Source: Amycolatopsis regifaucium (GTDB taxonomy: Bacteria > Actinomycetota > Actinomycetes > Mycobacteriales > Pseudonocardiaceae). From it: a stretch of 64,000 bases of DNA. The stretch spans positions 1 through 64,000 of the forward strand of contig NZ_LQCI01000006.1 in assembly GCF_001613935.1 (NCBI RefSeq), given 5' to 3'. Both the position numbers and the translations under genes were made by a program. The notes under the pieces are model-generated. The model had not been told where the DNA came from, made no database searches, and saw only the letters and a program-made list of their open reading frames with translations. The stretch's first letter is position 1, and each line of letters opens with the position of its first letter. Of this stretch, positions 33,434 through 44,683 are shown piece after piece.

Positions 33434-34698
33434 GCACGGGCCTCCAGTGCGATGGCGGGCAGATTGGCCGATACGGCTGTGCCGCCGCCCGGCTCCGACT
33501 CGAGATGCAGGGTGCCGGCCAGCCGGGCGACGCGGGCGCGCATGCCGGGGACACCGAACCCGGCTTCCCCGGAAGAGACGACCAGCCCTGGGTCGAAGCC
33601 CCGGCCGTCGTCCCGGACGTCGACGGTCACTTGATCGGCCATGTAGGACAACGTCAGCCCCACGATCGTGGCGCCGGCGTGCTTCTCGACGTTGGCCAGC
33701 GCCTCCTGCGTGATCCGCAGCAGCGTCGCCTCGATCTCGGGGTGCAGCGCCCGGGCGGTCCCGGTCGTGGTGAACCGGACCTCGACGCCGGTCCGCTCGC
33801 CCCACAGCCGGGAGACCTCGTCGAGCGCGTCCGGCAAGGTCGCCGCGGCCAGCGGTTGCGGGCCGAGCGCGCGCACCGAACGTCGCGCGGCGGTCAGGTT
33901 CTCGCGTGCCAGCGCCATCGCGGTGTCGACGTGCCGTTGCCACTCGGCGGGCTCGCTTTTCGCCTCCGCGGCGGCTTCGAGCTGGGTGATGATCCCGGTG
34001 AAGCCCTGGGCGAGCGTGTCGTGGATTTCCTGGCTCAGCCGCTGACGCTCGTCGAGGACGCCTGCTTCCCGTGCCTGTCCCAGCAGTTGCCGTTGCAGTC
34101 CCGCGTTCTCCTCCTGCGCGGCGGCGAGTTCGTCGAGCATGCGCTTGCGTTCGGCGTGCTGGCGCGCCATCGCCGCCGAGACGAGCCCGCCGCCCCCGAC
34201 GGCGGCCGTCTGCACCAGCGTGACCACGGTCCACAACGCGGGCTGGGTGGCGAACGCCTGGAGCGGACCTCCGTTGGGCATCGTGTTGATCAGCGCGGAA
34301 ACCACGAAGATCCCGGTCAGCGCCAGCGGGGCGGGCCGCAGCCGCATCGCGTCGAAGAATCCGGCGATCATGAAGACGAGGAAGATCGGGTCGCGTCCTT
34401 CGAGCACCGCGGCGATCGTCACGAGCCCGGTGAACGACACGGTGACGATCACCGGATGTTCGGCCCACCTGGCCGGGACGAACGTGAACGAGAGGAGGAG
34501 CCAGGCCGCGGCGATCCCCGCCAAGCCCACCGTGACGGCGCGGTCGTGATCGGAGAGCAGCAGGCTCAGCGCCGTGCTCAACGCCAGCAGCGCGTACGGC
34601 AGGAACCGCTCGATCCGGCCACCCCACGGCCGCCACAGTGACTCCCCGTCGGCAGGGGACGGCCACAGCGAGTCCTGCCACCGGATCCAGCTGGTCAT
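33430..34698 (-). CDS. NarL-group sensor histidine kinase
   Basis: A 422-residue histidine kinase with a HisKA_3 dimerisation domain. About five membrane helices occupy ~30-175 with hardly any extracellular loop, so it probably senses a membrane or intramembrane signal. A coiled coil (~178-212) leads to the phospho-acceptor His226 in RQRLSQEIHDTLAQG. The ATPase domain shows the N box ITQEALANVEKHA, VRDDGRGFDP and GFGVPGMRARV. It overlaps the glycosyltransferase gene upstream and the regulator gene downstream by four bases each. Confidence 0.92.
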   Translation of the reverse strand: MTSWIRWQDSLWPSPADGESLWRPWGGRIERFLPYALLALSTALSLLLSDHDRAVTVGLAGIAAAWLLLSFTFVPARWAEHPVIVTVSFTGLVTIAAVLEGRDPIFLVFMIAGFFDAMRLRPAPLALTGIFVVSALINTMPNGGPLQAFATQPALWTVVTLVQTAAVGGGGLVSAAMARQHAERKRMLDELAAAQEENAGLQRQLLGQAREAGVLDERQRLSQEIHDTLAQGFTGIITQLEAAAEAKSEPAEWQRHVDTAMALARENLTAARRSVRALGPQPLAAATLPDALDEVSRLWGERTGVEVRFTTTGTARALHPEIEATLLRITQEALANVEKHAGATIVGLTLSYMADQVTVDVRDDGRGFDPGLVVSSGEAGFGVPGMRARVARLAGTLHLESEPGGGTAVSANLPAIALEARA

Positions 34699-36215
34699 AC
34701 CCGGAATTCTCGCAGCCCGGGCCAGGCGGACGCCCAGGATTCGGTGCGACCGGTGACCAGCCAGATCGGCATCCCGCGGCTCACGTTGCGGACGCCGAGC
34801 GCGTTGTCGACGCGGGAAACGATCCGGGCGTCGGTGAACGAGTGTCGCAGCCGTGCCGGGTCGGGCCCGATGAACAGCATGGTGTCCGCGGTCTCCGGCG
34901 GGTGGCCGAAGTACCAGAAACCACGGCTGGGACTGTACGCGGCGGGCAATCCGTAGTCGGCGCCGTACCGGTCCAGCGCTCCGGCCTGCCAGTACCCGGC
35001 CGTGACGAGTGTGGTGCGCGCTCGCTGCTCCGGCGGGAGCCGCTCATAGGCGTCCGCGACCGAACGGGCGAGGTCCGGCCAGCCGATCTCTTCCAGCGCG
35101 TACGCCGGACGCGGTACGTCACGGCCTTCGGCGAGCCAGGTGGCGGGCCAAACCGGCAGCGCGTAAGGCAGGGTGTACAGCGTGGAGAGCAGGAACACCG
35201 GCCAGGTCGGGATCCAGCGAAACCACGCCGACGGCTTCACCTGTCCGAAGTGGACAGCGGCGCCCGCCCACAGGAAAGCGAACATGCCTGCCGCGTAGTA
35301 GTACCGGCCGCCGGTCAGGATGAACAGCGCGATCACCACGACGGCTGTCCAGCCGAGGAACCGGAATTGGCGCATCCTGGGGGAGAACAGCAGGACCCAC
35401 AGTCCATAAAGGACTCCGATGACGCCGATGCCGAGCCCGGCCCCGGTCAGCAGCGCGGGCAGGAACCCGGCCCGCCCGCTCCAGCCGCCGGTGGCCTCGT
35501 GGGCGATGACGTCGCCCATCTCCAGTTGCGGCCAGCCGTTCGCGGCCTGCCACCAGAGGGTGGGCACGAGCGACAACGCGGCGATCCCGGCGCCGAACCA
35601 CAGTTTGGGCTTTCGCAGGAGATCCCGTGGCCCGAAGACGAGGATCGCGACCCCGGCGGCGACCCAGAACGTCGCGATGAGGAGCTTGACGTTCAGTGCG
35701 ACCGCGGTGGCGACGCCCAGCCACAGCAACAACGTGTCATCGCGGGTCCGCATCCACCGCACGAGCAGCCACCCGACGAGCGCCCACAAGGCCGGGTCGA
35801 TCGTCGACGTCGCCAGGTAGTGCCCGCTCCCGAGGAACTGCCCGCAGATCGCGTACGCGGCGGCGGCGCGGGTCTGCGCCCGGCGGTCGCCGCCCATCTC
35901 GTAGGCGATGAGGCCGGTGAACACGACACCGGCCGCCGTCGCGAGGACGGCGGGGAGCCTGAACACGAAGACGTTGCCCGGCGCGAGGGAATCCATCGCC
36001 CACGCCAGTAGCGGGAGCACCGGCGGCTGGTCGGCGTAGCCCCAGGTCAGTCGCTTGCCCGCGGCGAGGAAGTACAGCTCGTCGCCGAAGTAGCCGTACC
36101 GCCACGCCGTCGCCATCAGCGCCGCCGCGGCGGCCGCGGCGAGCAGCGTCACCGGAAGCCGGGCGAACGCCGCGCCGGACGCGAGCGGTGTTTCGGCCGC
36201 GCTGGCGGCTTTCAT
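34695..36215 (-). CDS. GT39/ArnT-like membrane glycosyltransferase (copy 1)
   Basis: A 506-residue polytopic membrane protein of the GT39/PMT-2 (dolichyl-phosphate-mannose-protein mannosyltransferase, ArnT-like) family, which moves a sugar from a polyprenyl-phosphate donor to an acceptor outside the membrane. The first extracellular loop carries the family's acidic motif YGYFGDELYFLAAGKRL with the D-E pair, followed by WGYADQPPVLP. About ten to twelve helices follow, then a ~110-residue C-terminal extracellular domain. Its stop overlaps the histidine-kinase start as ATGA. The paralogous gene 90 bp upstream is about half identical by eye. Confidence 0.85.
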   Translation of the reverse strand: MKAASAAETPLASGAAFARLPVTLLAAAAAAALMATAWRYGYFGDELYFLAAGKRLTWGYADQPPVLPLLAWAMDSLAPGNVFVFRLPAVLATAAGVVFTGLIAYEMGGDRRAQTRAAAAYAICGQFLGSGHYLATSTIDPALWALVGWLLVRWMRTRDDTLLLWLGVATAVALNVKLLIATFWVAAGVAILVFGPRDLLRKPKLWFGAGIAALSLVPTLWWQAANGWPQLEMGDVIAHEATGGWSGRAGFLPALLTGAGLGIGVIGVLYGLWVLLFSPRMRQFRFLGWTAVVVIALFILTGGRYYYAAGMFAFLWAGAAVHFGQVKPSAWFRWIPTWPVFLLSTLYTLPYALPVWPATWLAEGRDVPRPAYALEEIGWPDLARSVADAYERLPPEQRARTTLVTAGYWQAGALDRYGADYGLPAAYSPSRGFWYFGHPPETADTMLFIGPDPARLRHSFTDARIVSRVDNALGVRNVSRGMPIWLVTGRTESWASAWPGLREFRV

Positions 36216-36240
36216 CCATTCCTCGCAGATCCCTCGGGTG

Positions 36241-36298
36241 CCGGTCCTCTCGCACCTTACGTCCCACCGGCGGGACGTGTCGGTCGTGAGAGGACCGG
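36241..36298 (-). terminator. Intergenic hairpin between the GT39 paralogues
   Basis: CCGGTCCTCTC at 36241-36251 pairs with GAGAGGACCGG at 36288-36298; an inner dyad ACGTCCC/GGGACGT nests inside. The GTCCTCT core resembles family B. It may attenuate transcription into the copy-1/kinase/regulator genes. Confidence 0.6.
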
Positions 36299-36304
36299 TG
36301 AGGT

Positions 36305-37843
36305 TCAGAAGCCCCAGTCCGTGAGTTTCGGCCACACCGTGTCCCAGGTTCCGTTGCGGCCGGTGGCCAGCCAGATCTTCATGCCTTGACTCACATTCGG
36401 GATCCCCGCCCGGTTGTCGAGGGCGCCGACCTCGCGCACCTGCGTGAAGTAGGGCACAAGCACCGACGGATCGTTCCCGACGAACAGGATGTCCCTGGCC
36501 GAATCCGGCGGCCGCGGCAAGGTGACGTAGCCGCGGTTGGGGCTCGACGGGGACGGAAGGCCCAGTTCCGGTCCATAGTGGTCGATGGCACTCGCTTGCC
36601 AGTACTTCGCCGTGACGATGCCGGTGTGGGCCGGGTCGGGAACGGCGCGGTACGCCTGTGCCACCGACTCCGTGATCTCCCGCCAGCCGATCTCCTCGCT
36701 CGCGAAGACCGGCCGGGCCCAGTCCGGGGCGGTCGTGATCGACTCTCGCGGCAGGATCGGAAGCGTCATCGGGATCGCGATCACCGCGGCCAGGACGTAC
36801 ACCGGCCAGGTGGCGATCCAGCGCCAGTACTTGGCTGCCTGGCCCGCTTCGATCTCCACCGCCGCGGCGGCGAACAGCGGGGCGAACATCCCGGCCGCGT
36901 AGTAGTAACGCCCGTTCGCCAGTACGAACACGGCGAGCACGCCGAGCGCGGTCCAGCCGAGGAACCGGTACGGCCGCAGACGTTCGGACCGGATCAACCG
37001 CCACAGCCCATAGCAGAGGAGGAGCACACCGACCGGGATTCCCGCGCTCACCACCAGCGTCGGGACGAAGGAGGCACGTCCGCCCCAGCCATCCGAGACC
37101 TCCTGGGAGATCGCCGCGCCCATGGTCAGCTGCGGCCACCCGTTGGCGGCCTGCCAGACGAGCGTGGGCGCGATCATCGCGGCGGCGATCAGCGCGCCGA
37201 GCCAGAGCGCGGGGCGGCGGAGGAGGTCGCGGGGCCCGCAGATCAGCGCGGCGGCCAGCGCCACGACCCAGAACGCCCCGACGAGGAACTTCGTGTTCAG
37301 CGCCAGCCCGGTCACCACGCCGCCCCAGCGCAGGAGACCGTCCGCGCGGGTCCGCACCCAGCGGGTGAGCAGCCAGATCAGCACCGTCCACAGGAACGGG
37401 TCGATGGTGCTGGTCGCCAGGTAGTGCCCGCTGCCGAGCATCTGGACGGACACCGCGAACGTCGCCGCCGCGATCATCTGCGCCTTGCGGCCACCGCCCA
37501 GTTCCCTGGCGATCAGCGCGGTCAACACGACACTCGCGACCATCGCCAGCATCGCCGGGATCCGCAGGACCCAAGGCGAATCGGCGCCGAAGGCGTCCAT
37601 CAGGCGCGCCAGGAGCGGCAGCATCGGCGGCTGGTCGGCATACCCCCAGTCCAGATGCCGACCAGCCGCCAGGAAGTACAGCTCGTCACCGAAGTAGCCG
37701 TAGCGTCCGGCCGTCGCCGCGAGTACCGCCCCCATCGCACCGGCGATCGCCAGCACCGGTGTCCGGGCGAACGGCGCGATCCCCGTTCTTTCCCGCTCGC
37801 CAGACCGTTCTCGGAGTTCCCCGGCCTCGATGGCCATGGACAT
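36305..37843 (-). CDS. GT39/ArnT-like membrane glycosyltransferase (copy 2)
   Basis: A 512-residue paralogue of the downstream gene. The acidic loop reads YGYFGDELYFLAAGRHL with WGYADQPPMLPLLARLMDAF. Shared later stretches include GSGHYLATSTIDP, WQAANGWPQL and GRYYYAAGMFAP. The C-terminal domain has NRGYVTLPRPPDSARDILF. Such tandem copies in actinobacteria serve polyprenyl-phosphate-dependent glycosylation of lipids, arabinogalactan-like polymers or proteins; the exact acceptor is unknown. The start at 37843 is one of two close Met codons. An inverted repeat lies 8 bp upstream. Confidence 0.85.
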   Translation of the reverse strand: MSMAIEAGELRERSGERERTGIAPFARTPVLAIAGAMGAVLAATAGRYGYFGDELYFLAAGRHLDWGYADQPPMLPLLARLMDAFGADSPWVLRIPAMLAMVASVVLTALIARELGGGRKAQMIAAATFAVSVQMLGSGHYLATSTIDPFLWTVLIWLLTRWVRTRADGLLRWGGVVTGLALNTKFLVGAFWVVALAAALICGPRDLLRRPALWLGALIAAAMIAPTLVWQAANGWPQLTMGAAISQEVSDGWGGRASFVPTLVVSAGIPVGVLLLCYGLWRLIRSERLRPYRFLGWTALGVLAVFVLANGRYYYAAGMFAPLFAAAAVEIEAGQAAKYWRWIATWPVYVLAAVIAIPMTLPILPRESITTAPDWARPVFASEEIGWREITESVAQAYRAVPDPAHTGIVTAKYWQASAIDHYGPELGLPSPSSPNRGYVTLPRPPDSARDILFVGNDPSVLVPYFTQVREVGALDNRAGIPNVSQGMKIWLATGRNGTWDTVWPKLTDWGF

Positions 37844-37850
37844 CCGCCCC

Positions 37851-37880
37851 CTCTCGATCGGTTTCGCTCGCGATCGAGAG
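37851..37880. promoter_or_regulatory. 10-bp inverted repeat upstream of the GT39 operon
   Basis: CTCTCGATCG (37851-37860) and CGATCGAGAG (37871-37880) form perfect arms separated by 10 bp, immediately upstream of the copy-2 start. It could be an operator for the operon's own response regulator or a leader hairpin. Confidence 0.5.
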
Positions 37881-37978
37881 TCCCGCGCCGCGGTCTCGGT
37901 GAGAATCCTTCCGTCGGTCAGGAGCCGCTCAACCGTCAGGATGAGCCGGGGTCAACCGATCGATGGACCCCCGCGCCG

Positions 37979-38494
37979 TCAGTGTCGTCGCCAGCCGAGC
38001 GTCATGTCCTTTGTGGACAGCCAACCGCGCAGGTCGTGGCCGTGCGCGGCCAGTCCGTCCACGGTCGTGTGGCTGATGCCGAGTGCGCGTTCGCCGTCGG
38101 CGGGGGAGAGCAGCCCGGCGGTGACGGCGGCGAGGAGTTCGTCGGTGTCGATCACCCGGACGGACTGCTTGTCCCGCAGGACGAGGTCGAGGTAGAGGTC
38201 GGTGGCGACCCAGACGCCCTCTTCGCGGCGGATGTCGACGACGTCGAGATAGAAGTCCTGATCGCGTTCGTGGCCGGGGTTGAACCAGAAGTCGGTGATC
38301 CGCAGCCCGAGCTGCGGCAGCAGCCACGATTCGAGGTAGTGGAACTGTGCCCGGCCAGGGGTCGGCCGCGCCATGTAGAGGCCGAAGGGCTCTTCGCGGT
38401 ATTCCTCGACGTCCCTCACGACGCCCTTCGGATCCGTGTTGGTCTTCGAGGCGGTGTCGAAGTACTCGACCTTCGGTGGGTGCAGCGCGGTCAT
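37979..38494 (-). CDS. DUF402-domain protein
   Basis: A 171-residue DUF402 protein. Characteristic parts are MARPTPGRAQFHYLESWLLP, LRITDFWFNPG and DFYLDVVDIRREEGVWVATD, matching the barrel of the FomD/Ntdp-like nucleotide phosphatases in this family; the acidic DLYLDLV motif supplies likely metal ligands. A nucleoside di- or triphosphatase activity is therefore a reasonable guess, not shown. The start at 38494 matches the family start. It is divergent from the DUF5685 gene with 142 bp between them. Confidence 0.8.
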   Translation of the reverse strand: MTALHPPKVEYFDTASKTNTDPKGVVRDVEEYREEPFGLYMARPTPGRAQFHYLESWLLPQLGLRITDFWFNPGHERDQDFYLDVVDIRREEGVWVATDLYLDLVLRDKQSVRVIDTDELLAAVTAGLLSPADGERALGISHTTVDGLAAHGHDLRGWLSTKDMTLGWRRH

Positions 38495-38636
38495 CCGCCC
38501 ATCTTGGAAGGCCCCGGCGCCCGCGAACACCACCCAACCGGGTGGACGATCCCGGTTTCCTGGTTCTGCCGGAGTATCGCCGCCGGGCCGGATAAGGTGC
38601 GCTGGTTCCGCCATAAGGGTGAGTGGGAGACAACGC

Positions 38637-39911
38637 ATGTTCGGGATCATCAGGCCGTGCCGCCATCGGCTTTCCGACGGTCTGCACGCGGAGTGGATGG
38701 CGCATCTCTGCGGCCTTTGCCTGGCACTGCGCGACGAACACGGACATCTCGCCCGAATGGTGACGAACTACGACGGCTTGATCATCTCCGCCCTTGTCGA
38801 GGCCCAGTCGCCACGAGCGGACGGACGACGTGACGCCGGGCCTTGCGCGCTTCGGGCGATGAAGGGGACCTCGGTCGCGCAGGGCGGCGGTGCCCAGCTC
38901 GCCGCCGCGGTCTCCCTGGTCCTGGCGTCGGCCAAGATCAGTGACCACGTCGAAGACCGTGACGGCGCCTTCGCGCGGCGCTCCGTCGCCGTCGCCGCCA
39001 GGCGGGTGGCGACGCGCTGGGCGGACCAGGGGGGCCGCACCGGTACGCGGATCGGCTTCGACACCGCGGTCCTGACCGAGGCCGTCGACCGGCAGGGCGA
39101 GATCGAACGCGCCGTCCGCCTGGGTGATTCGGCCGTCTTGGCCACCGAACCAGCCGAGCTGGCGACGTCGGCGGCGTTCGCGCACACCGCCGTACTGGCG
39201 GGCCGCCCGGAGAACGCCGCGCCGCTGGCCGAGGCCGGACGGCTGTTCGGCCGGGCCGCGCATCTGCTCGACGCCGTCGAAGACCTCGCCGAGGACGAGG
39301 CCGCCGGCGCGTGGAACCCTCTGACGGCCACCGGCACCGGCCTCGCCGAAGCGCGACGGCTGTGCGACGACGCCGTGCTCGGTGTCGAACTGGCCCTCCG
39401 CGAGGTCGAGTTCGCCCAGCCCGAGCTGGTGCACGCCCTGCTGGTGCACGAACTGCGCCAGGCGGTACGGCGCGCCTTCGGACACGGCCATGGACCCCAG
39501 CAGCCGCCGCCGGGCTGGATCGGTCCCGGACCTCGACCGCAACAGCACCCCCATCAGCCTCACCAGCCCTATCCGCCTCAGCAGTACCCCCAGGGCGGTT
39601 ACCAGCCGCCGCCTCCGCCCCTGGGCGCGCCCGGTGGCGGAGGCCCGCCCCAGAAACCGCCGAAGAAGAAGGGGAAGCACGGCGGGAACCCGCCCGTCGA
39701 CGGGCAGGGCGGCGGCTGCTGGATACCGAAGTTCGAGGTTCCGCCGCGGTCACGGAACTTCTTCTTCGGCTGCGCCGTGGCCACGTACATGTGCTGCACG
39801 TGCCAGTTCTGCTGCCGGGACCCGTTCCCCGGTCCGTGGAGCGGGAAGCCGCGTGAAGCGTGCGACTGTGACTGCGACTGCTGTGACTGTTGCTCGTGCG
39901 ACTGTTCCTAG
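38637..39911 (+). CDS. DUF5685 family protein with Pro-rich linker and cysteine-rich tail
   Basis: A 424-residue protein. Residues 1-~285 are a helical domain typical of DUF5685, beginning [12 protein letters not shown], with the [12 protein letters not shown] cysteine pair and several aspartates ([21 protein letters not shown]) that recall a helical diiron or polyprenyl-type active site. Residues ~290-350 are Pro/Gln/His/Gly-rich. After a basic stretch the C-terminus is strongly Cys-rich: MCCTCQFCC, and a final 16 residues [16 protein letters not shown] with nine cysteines. This looks like a metal-binding tail. The product and role are unknown. Start ATG 38637. Confidence 0.78.
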   Translation: MFGIIRPCRHRLSDGLHAEWMAHLCGLCLALRDEHGHLARMVTNYDGLIISALVEAQSPRADGRRDAGPCALRAMKGTSVAQGGGAQLAAAVSLVLASAKISDHVEDRDGAFARRSVAVAARRVATRWADQGGRTGTRIGFDTAVLTEAVDRQGEIERAVRLGDSAVLATEPAELATSAAFAHTAVLAGRPENAAPLAEAGRLFGRAAHLLDAVEDLAEDEAAGAWNPLTATGTGLAEARRLCDDAVLGVELALREVEFAQPELVHALLVHELRQAVRRAFGHGHGPQQPPPGWIGPGPRPQQHPHQPHQPYPPQQYPQGGYQPPPPPLGAPGGGGPPQKPPKKKGKHGGNPPVDGQGGGCWIPKFEVPPRSRNFFFGCAVATYMCCTCQFCCRDPFPGPWSGKPREACDCDCDCCDCCSCDCS

Positions 39912-40134
39912 GGTCCCCCGGTGGAACACAGGGGCCGCAAAGCTCCCCTCACTCTCCCTGACATCGCACCTTGAGCCTCAGGGACCCCACCAGCCACCAC
40001 GTCGGCGGGTGAAGGTCCCGGTCCGGCGCTCACGTCAGTTTGGCGGTCCAGTGGAGCTGGGCCGAAGAAGATCGGAAACCGGCTCTGACCAGGGCGAGCG
40101 GAAACTGTCGGACCCAGCGCTTACTCTGGTCCAC

Positions 40135-42294
<2,160 letters not shown>

Positions 42295-42300
42295 GCGCGG

Positions 42301-42354
42301 TCAGTCCTCTGGTTGCGATCCTTGCGTGCGCGACTACCGCAACCAGAGGACTGA
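42301..42354. repeat. Intergenic palindrome, family B; probable bidirectional terminator
   Basis: TCAGTCCTCTGGTTGCG (42301-42317) and CGCAACCAGAGGACTGA (42338-42354) form perfect 17-bp arms around a 20-nt loop, between convergent uvrB and the S37 peptidase gene. It shares the outer TCCTCT/AGAGGA core and cgcgg flanks with 30794-30846. Confidence 0.87.
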
Positions 42355-42365
42355 ACGCGGGGGTG

Positions 42366-43790
42366 TCAGAGGCGCGGGCGCTCCTGAAGGGTCAGGTCCG
42401 CGTCGAAGTCCGGGAACCCGGCGGGCACGGATTGCGTGGTCACCCCGGCCGAAACCGGCGGGAGGCCGGCCCACCGCCGTACGGTGTTCGTCGCCGCCGC
42501 GGCCTGCGCCGCCGGGAGCTGCGAGATCCGCGAGCCGTGGTTTCCGCCGGGAACGGTGTAGACGTAGGAGTCCTTTGTCCCGAAGCCGAGTTCGAACGGC
42601 TCGGCGCTCCACGGGTCGTTCTCGCCGTAGACGTACAGCAGCCGTTTGCCCTGTGTCTTCACCCAGAAGTCGATGTCCGGCATCGCCAGGTGATCGAACC
42701 GGGGGATGTCGACCGACTTCGGCACGAATGTCCGCGACACGTTGGCGCCCGGGTAGCGCAGCAGGTCACGGAGGTAGTTCTCGTACGACTCGGGAGCGCC
42801 GAGCTGGTACGCCGCCTGGAAGTAGTAGGGGACGTAGCGTTCCAGGTTCTGGTCGGAGTAGGTGTTGAGGCTTTCGACGCGCTCGAACCAGGCGTAGATC
42901 TCGGAAGCGGCCGCACCCGCCTTCGGCACTGTCGCGCAGTCCGCCTGCTTCTGGTACTGCCAGAAGGCGAAGTACGAGTCGATCACCGAGATCTCCAGCG
43001 ACACGTCGGCCGAGCCGACGATCGAGAACGTGTAGCCGTTCTTGGCCGCGTCGGCGGCGGCGAGCGCCGCGAATTCCGAGCGCCGCGTCAGCACGTCGCG
43101 CTGGATCGACTTCAGCGCCGAGCGGCAGCCGGGATCGTCGCCGACCTTCGCCAGGAACCGGTTGTAGCGGTCGTGCGCATTGATCACGTCGTTGGGCGCG
43201 ACGTAGGGGATCGTCGCGTCGACGTCGTCCGGGAAGAACCTACGGAAGTAGGTCGCCGTCATGCCGCCCTTGCTGCCGCCGGTCGCGAGCCACTTGCCGG
43301 GGTAGATCCGCTTGAACGCCTCGACCGCGCGGTGCTGGTCGGCGGCGGCCTGCCAGATCGTCAGCTGCCTTCCCCAGTCCGGCCGCTCCGGTCGCGACGG
43401 GGTGAAGAACCGGTATTCCATCGACAGCTGGTTGCCGTCGACGATCTGCGTCGGCTCGGCGCGGTTGGGTGATTCCGACACGTTGTACCCGCTCGTGAAC
43501 GCCACGGTCGGCGAACGGAATTCCTTGTGCAGCAAGGTGAAACGCTGCTGGAAGGTGCCGGCTCCCGGCTTGCGGTGGTCGACCGGCTGTGTGTAGGTGA
43601 GCTTGAAGAACCGGTACCCGGCCGGCGCCGGATTCTCCGAGACGACGGTCAGGCCGGGGATCCGGCCGAGCACCTCCTTGATGTCCTCCGGTGCCGCCTG
43701 CGCGGCCGGGGTCAGCCCGGCCAGTGTGAGAACGGTGATCGCCAGAACCGACCACGCGGCCGTGAGCTTCCGCATCCGTGCACTCCCCAT
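42366..43790 (-). CDS. Secreted S37-family (PS-10) tripeptidyl aminopeptidase-like protease
   Basis: A 474-residue exported serine peptidase of family S37, whose type member is a Streptomyces tripeptidyl aminopeptidase. A signal peptide (VLAITVLTLAGLTPAAQAA) is cleaved near residue 32. The nucleophile elbow is WLATGGSKGGMTATYFRRFF, and YGENDPWSAEPF and PGGNHGSRI near the C-terminus carry the likely Asp and His. FTSGYNVSESPNRAEPT is another family stretch. It acts outside the cell in peptide scavenging. The start could be the GTG at 43790 or the ATG five codons later, just before the basic MRKLTAAW. Confidence 0.88.
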   Translation of the reverse strand: MGSARMRKLTAAWSVLAITVLTLAGLTPAAQAAPEDIKEVLGRIPGLTVVSENPAPAGYRFFKLTYTQPVDHRKPGAGTFQQRFTLLHKEFRSPTVAFTSGYNVSESPNRAEPTQIVDGNQLSMEYRFFTPSRPERPDWGRQLTIWQAAADQHRAVEAFKRIYPGKWLATGGSKGGMTATYFRRFFPDDVDATIPYVAPNDVINAHDRYNRFLAKVGDDPGCRSALKSIQRDVLTRRSEFAALAAADAAKNGYTFSIVGSADVSLEISVIDSYFAFWQYQKQADCATVPKAGAAASEIYAWFERVESLNTYSDQNLERYVPYYFQAAYQLGAPESYENYLRDLLRYPGANVSRTFVPKSVDIPRFDHLAMPDIDFWVKTQGKRLLYVYGENDPWSAEPFELGFGTKDSYVYTVPGGNHGSRISQLPAAQAAAATNTVRRWAGLPPVSAGVTTQSVPAGFPDFDADLTLQERPRL

Positions 43791-43862
43791 CGCCGACTTC
43801 GAGCGGTCGGATACTCACAGAGTCCCCGCCGGTCGGCAATCGGCTATCCGGTCGAGCCCGGC

Positions 43863-44633
43863 TCAGCCTTGGCCGCGGAGCACCCTGCCGACGTAGGCCT
43901 CGATGGCCGCGAGGGCCTCGGGGGAGCTCCACAGTTCGAGGACGTGGGCGTCGTCGCCGGTGCGGTGTTCGGCGATCCGCTCGTGGAACGGCCGGTGCAA
44001 CTGGGCCTTCGTATGCGCGTACGCGGCCGCGGGGATCTCGGCGAGCTTCTTGGCCAGCTCGACCGCTCGCGGCAGCACGGTCTCCGGCGCGGTCACCTCG
44101 TCCACGAGGCCGAGCCGGAGCGCGTCGTCGGGCAGGTGGGTTTCGGCGAGGAACGCGAGTTCGCCGAGGATGTCGGCGCCGAAGCCGGAACGCAGGATCT
44201 CCAGTGCCGCCAACGGGAACGGGACGCCGACGAGCAGTTCGGTGATCCCGATCCGGCTCGGGCCGGAGGCGAGGATCCGGCGGTCGCAGGCGGCGGCGAG
44301 CACCGCCCCGCCGGCGATGGCGTGACCGTTGAGGGCCGCGACCACCGGACCGGGGAAGCCGAACACCGAAAGGAACGCGTCCGACAGCGCGGGCAGGAAG
44401 TCCTCGATGTAGGCGGCACCACCGTCGTGCACGCGGCGCAGGTCGACACCCGCCGAGAAGATGCTTCCCGAGCCGGTCAGCACGACACCGCGATAACCGC
44501 CGAGCTGGACGTCCTCGAGCCGGACGATCAGTTCTCGGCAGAACTCGGTGTCGAGGGTGTTGGCTTTGCCGTGCTGCAGGGTGACGACGGCGATCCCGCC
44601 TTCGTCGTCCACGCGGATCGAAGAGGTGGCCAT
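43863..44633 (-). CDS. Enoyl-CoA hydratase/isomerase family protein
   Basis: A 256-residue crotonase-fold protein. LTGSGSIFSAGVDLRRV (first oxyanion-hole region) and NGHAIAGGAVLAAACDRRI (second) are conserved. The two catalytic glutamates of enoyl-CoA hydratases are not both in place: the Gly-Gly-Ala region lacks one and the later one falls in SRIGITELLVGV (Glu). Isomerase, hydrolase or hydratase activity on acyl-CoA is possible. It runs the same way as the S37 peptidase gene but is 72 bp upstream of it, with no sign of functional linkage. Confidence 0.85.
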   Translation of the reverse strand: MATSSIRVDDEGGIAVVTLQHGKANTLDTEFCRELIVRLEDVQLGGYRGVVLTGSGSIFSAGVDLRRVHDGGAAYIEDFLPALSDAFLSVFGFPGPVVAALNGHAIAGGAVLAAACDRRILASGPSRIGITELLVGVPFPLAALEILRSGFGADILGELAFLAETHLPDDALRLGLVDEVTAPETVLPRAVELAKKLAEIPAAAYAHTKAQLHRPFHERIAEHRTGDDAHVLELWSSPEALAAIEAYVGRVLRGQG

Positions 44634-44683
44634 GGCCCGACCGTACCCGAGCCGGCGGACCTCTACAGTGGAGCTAGTGGAGC

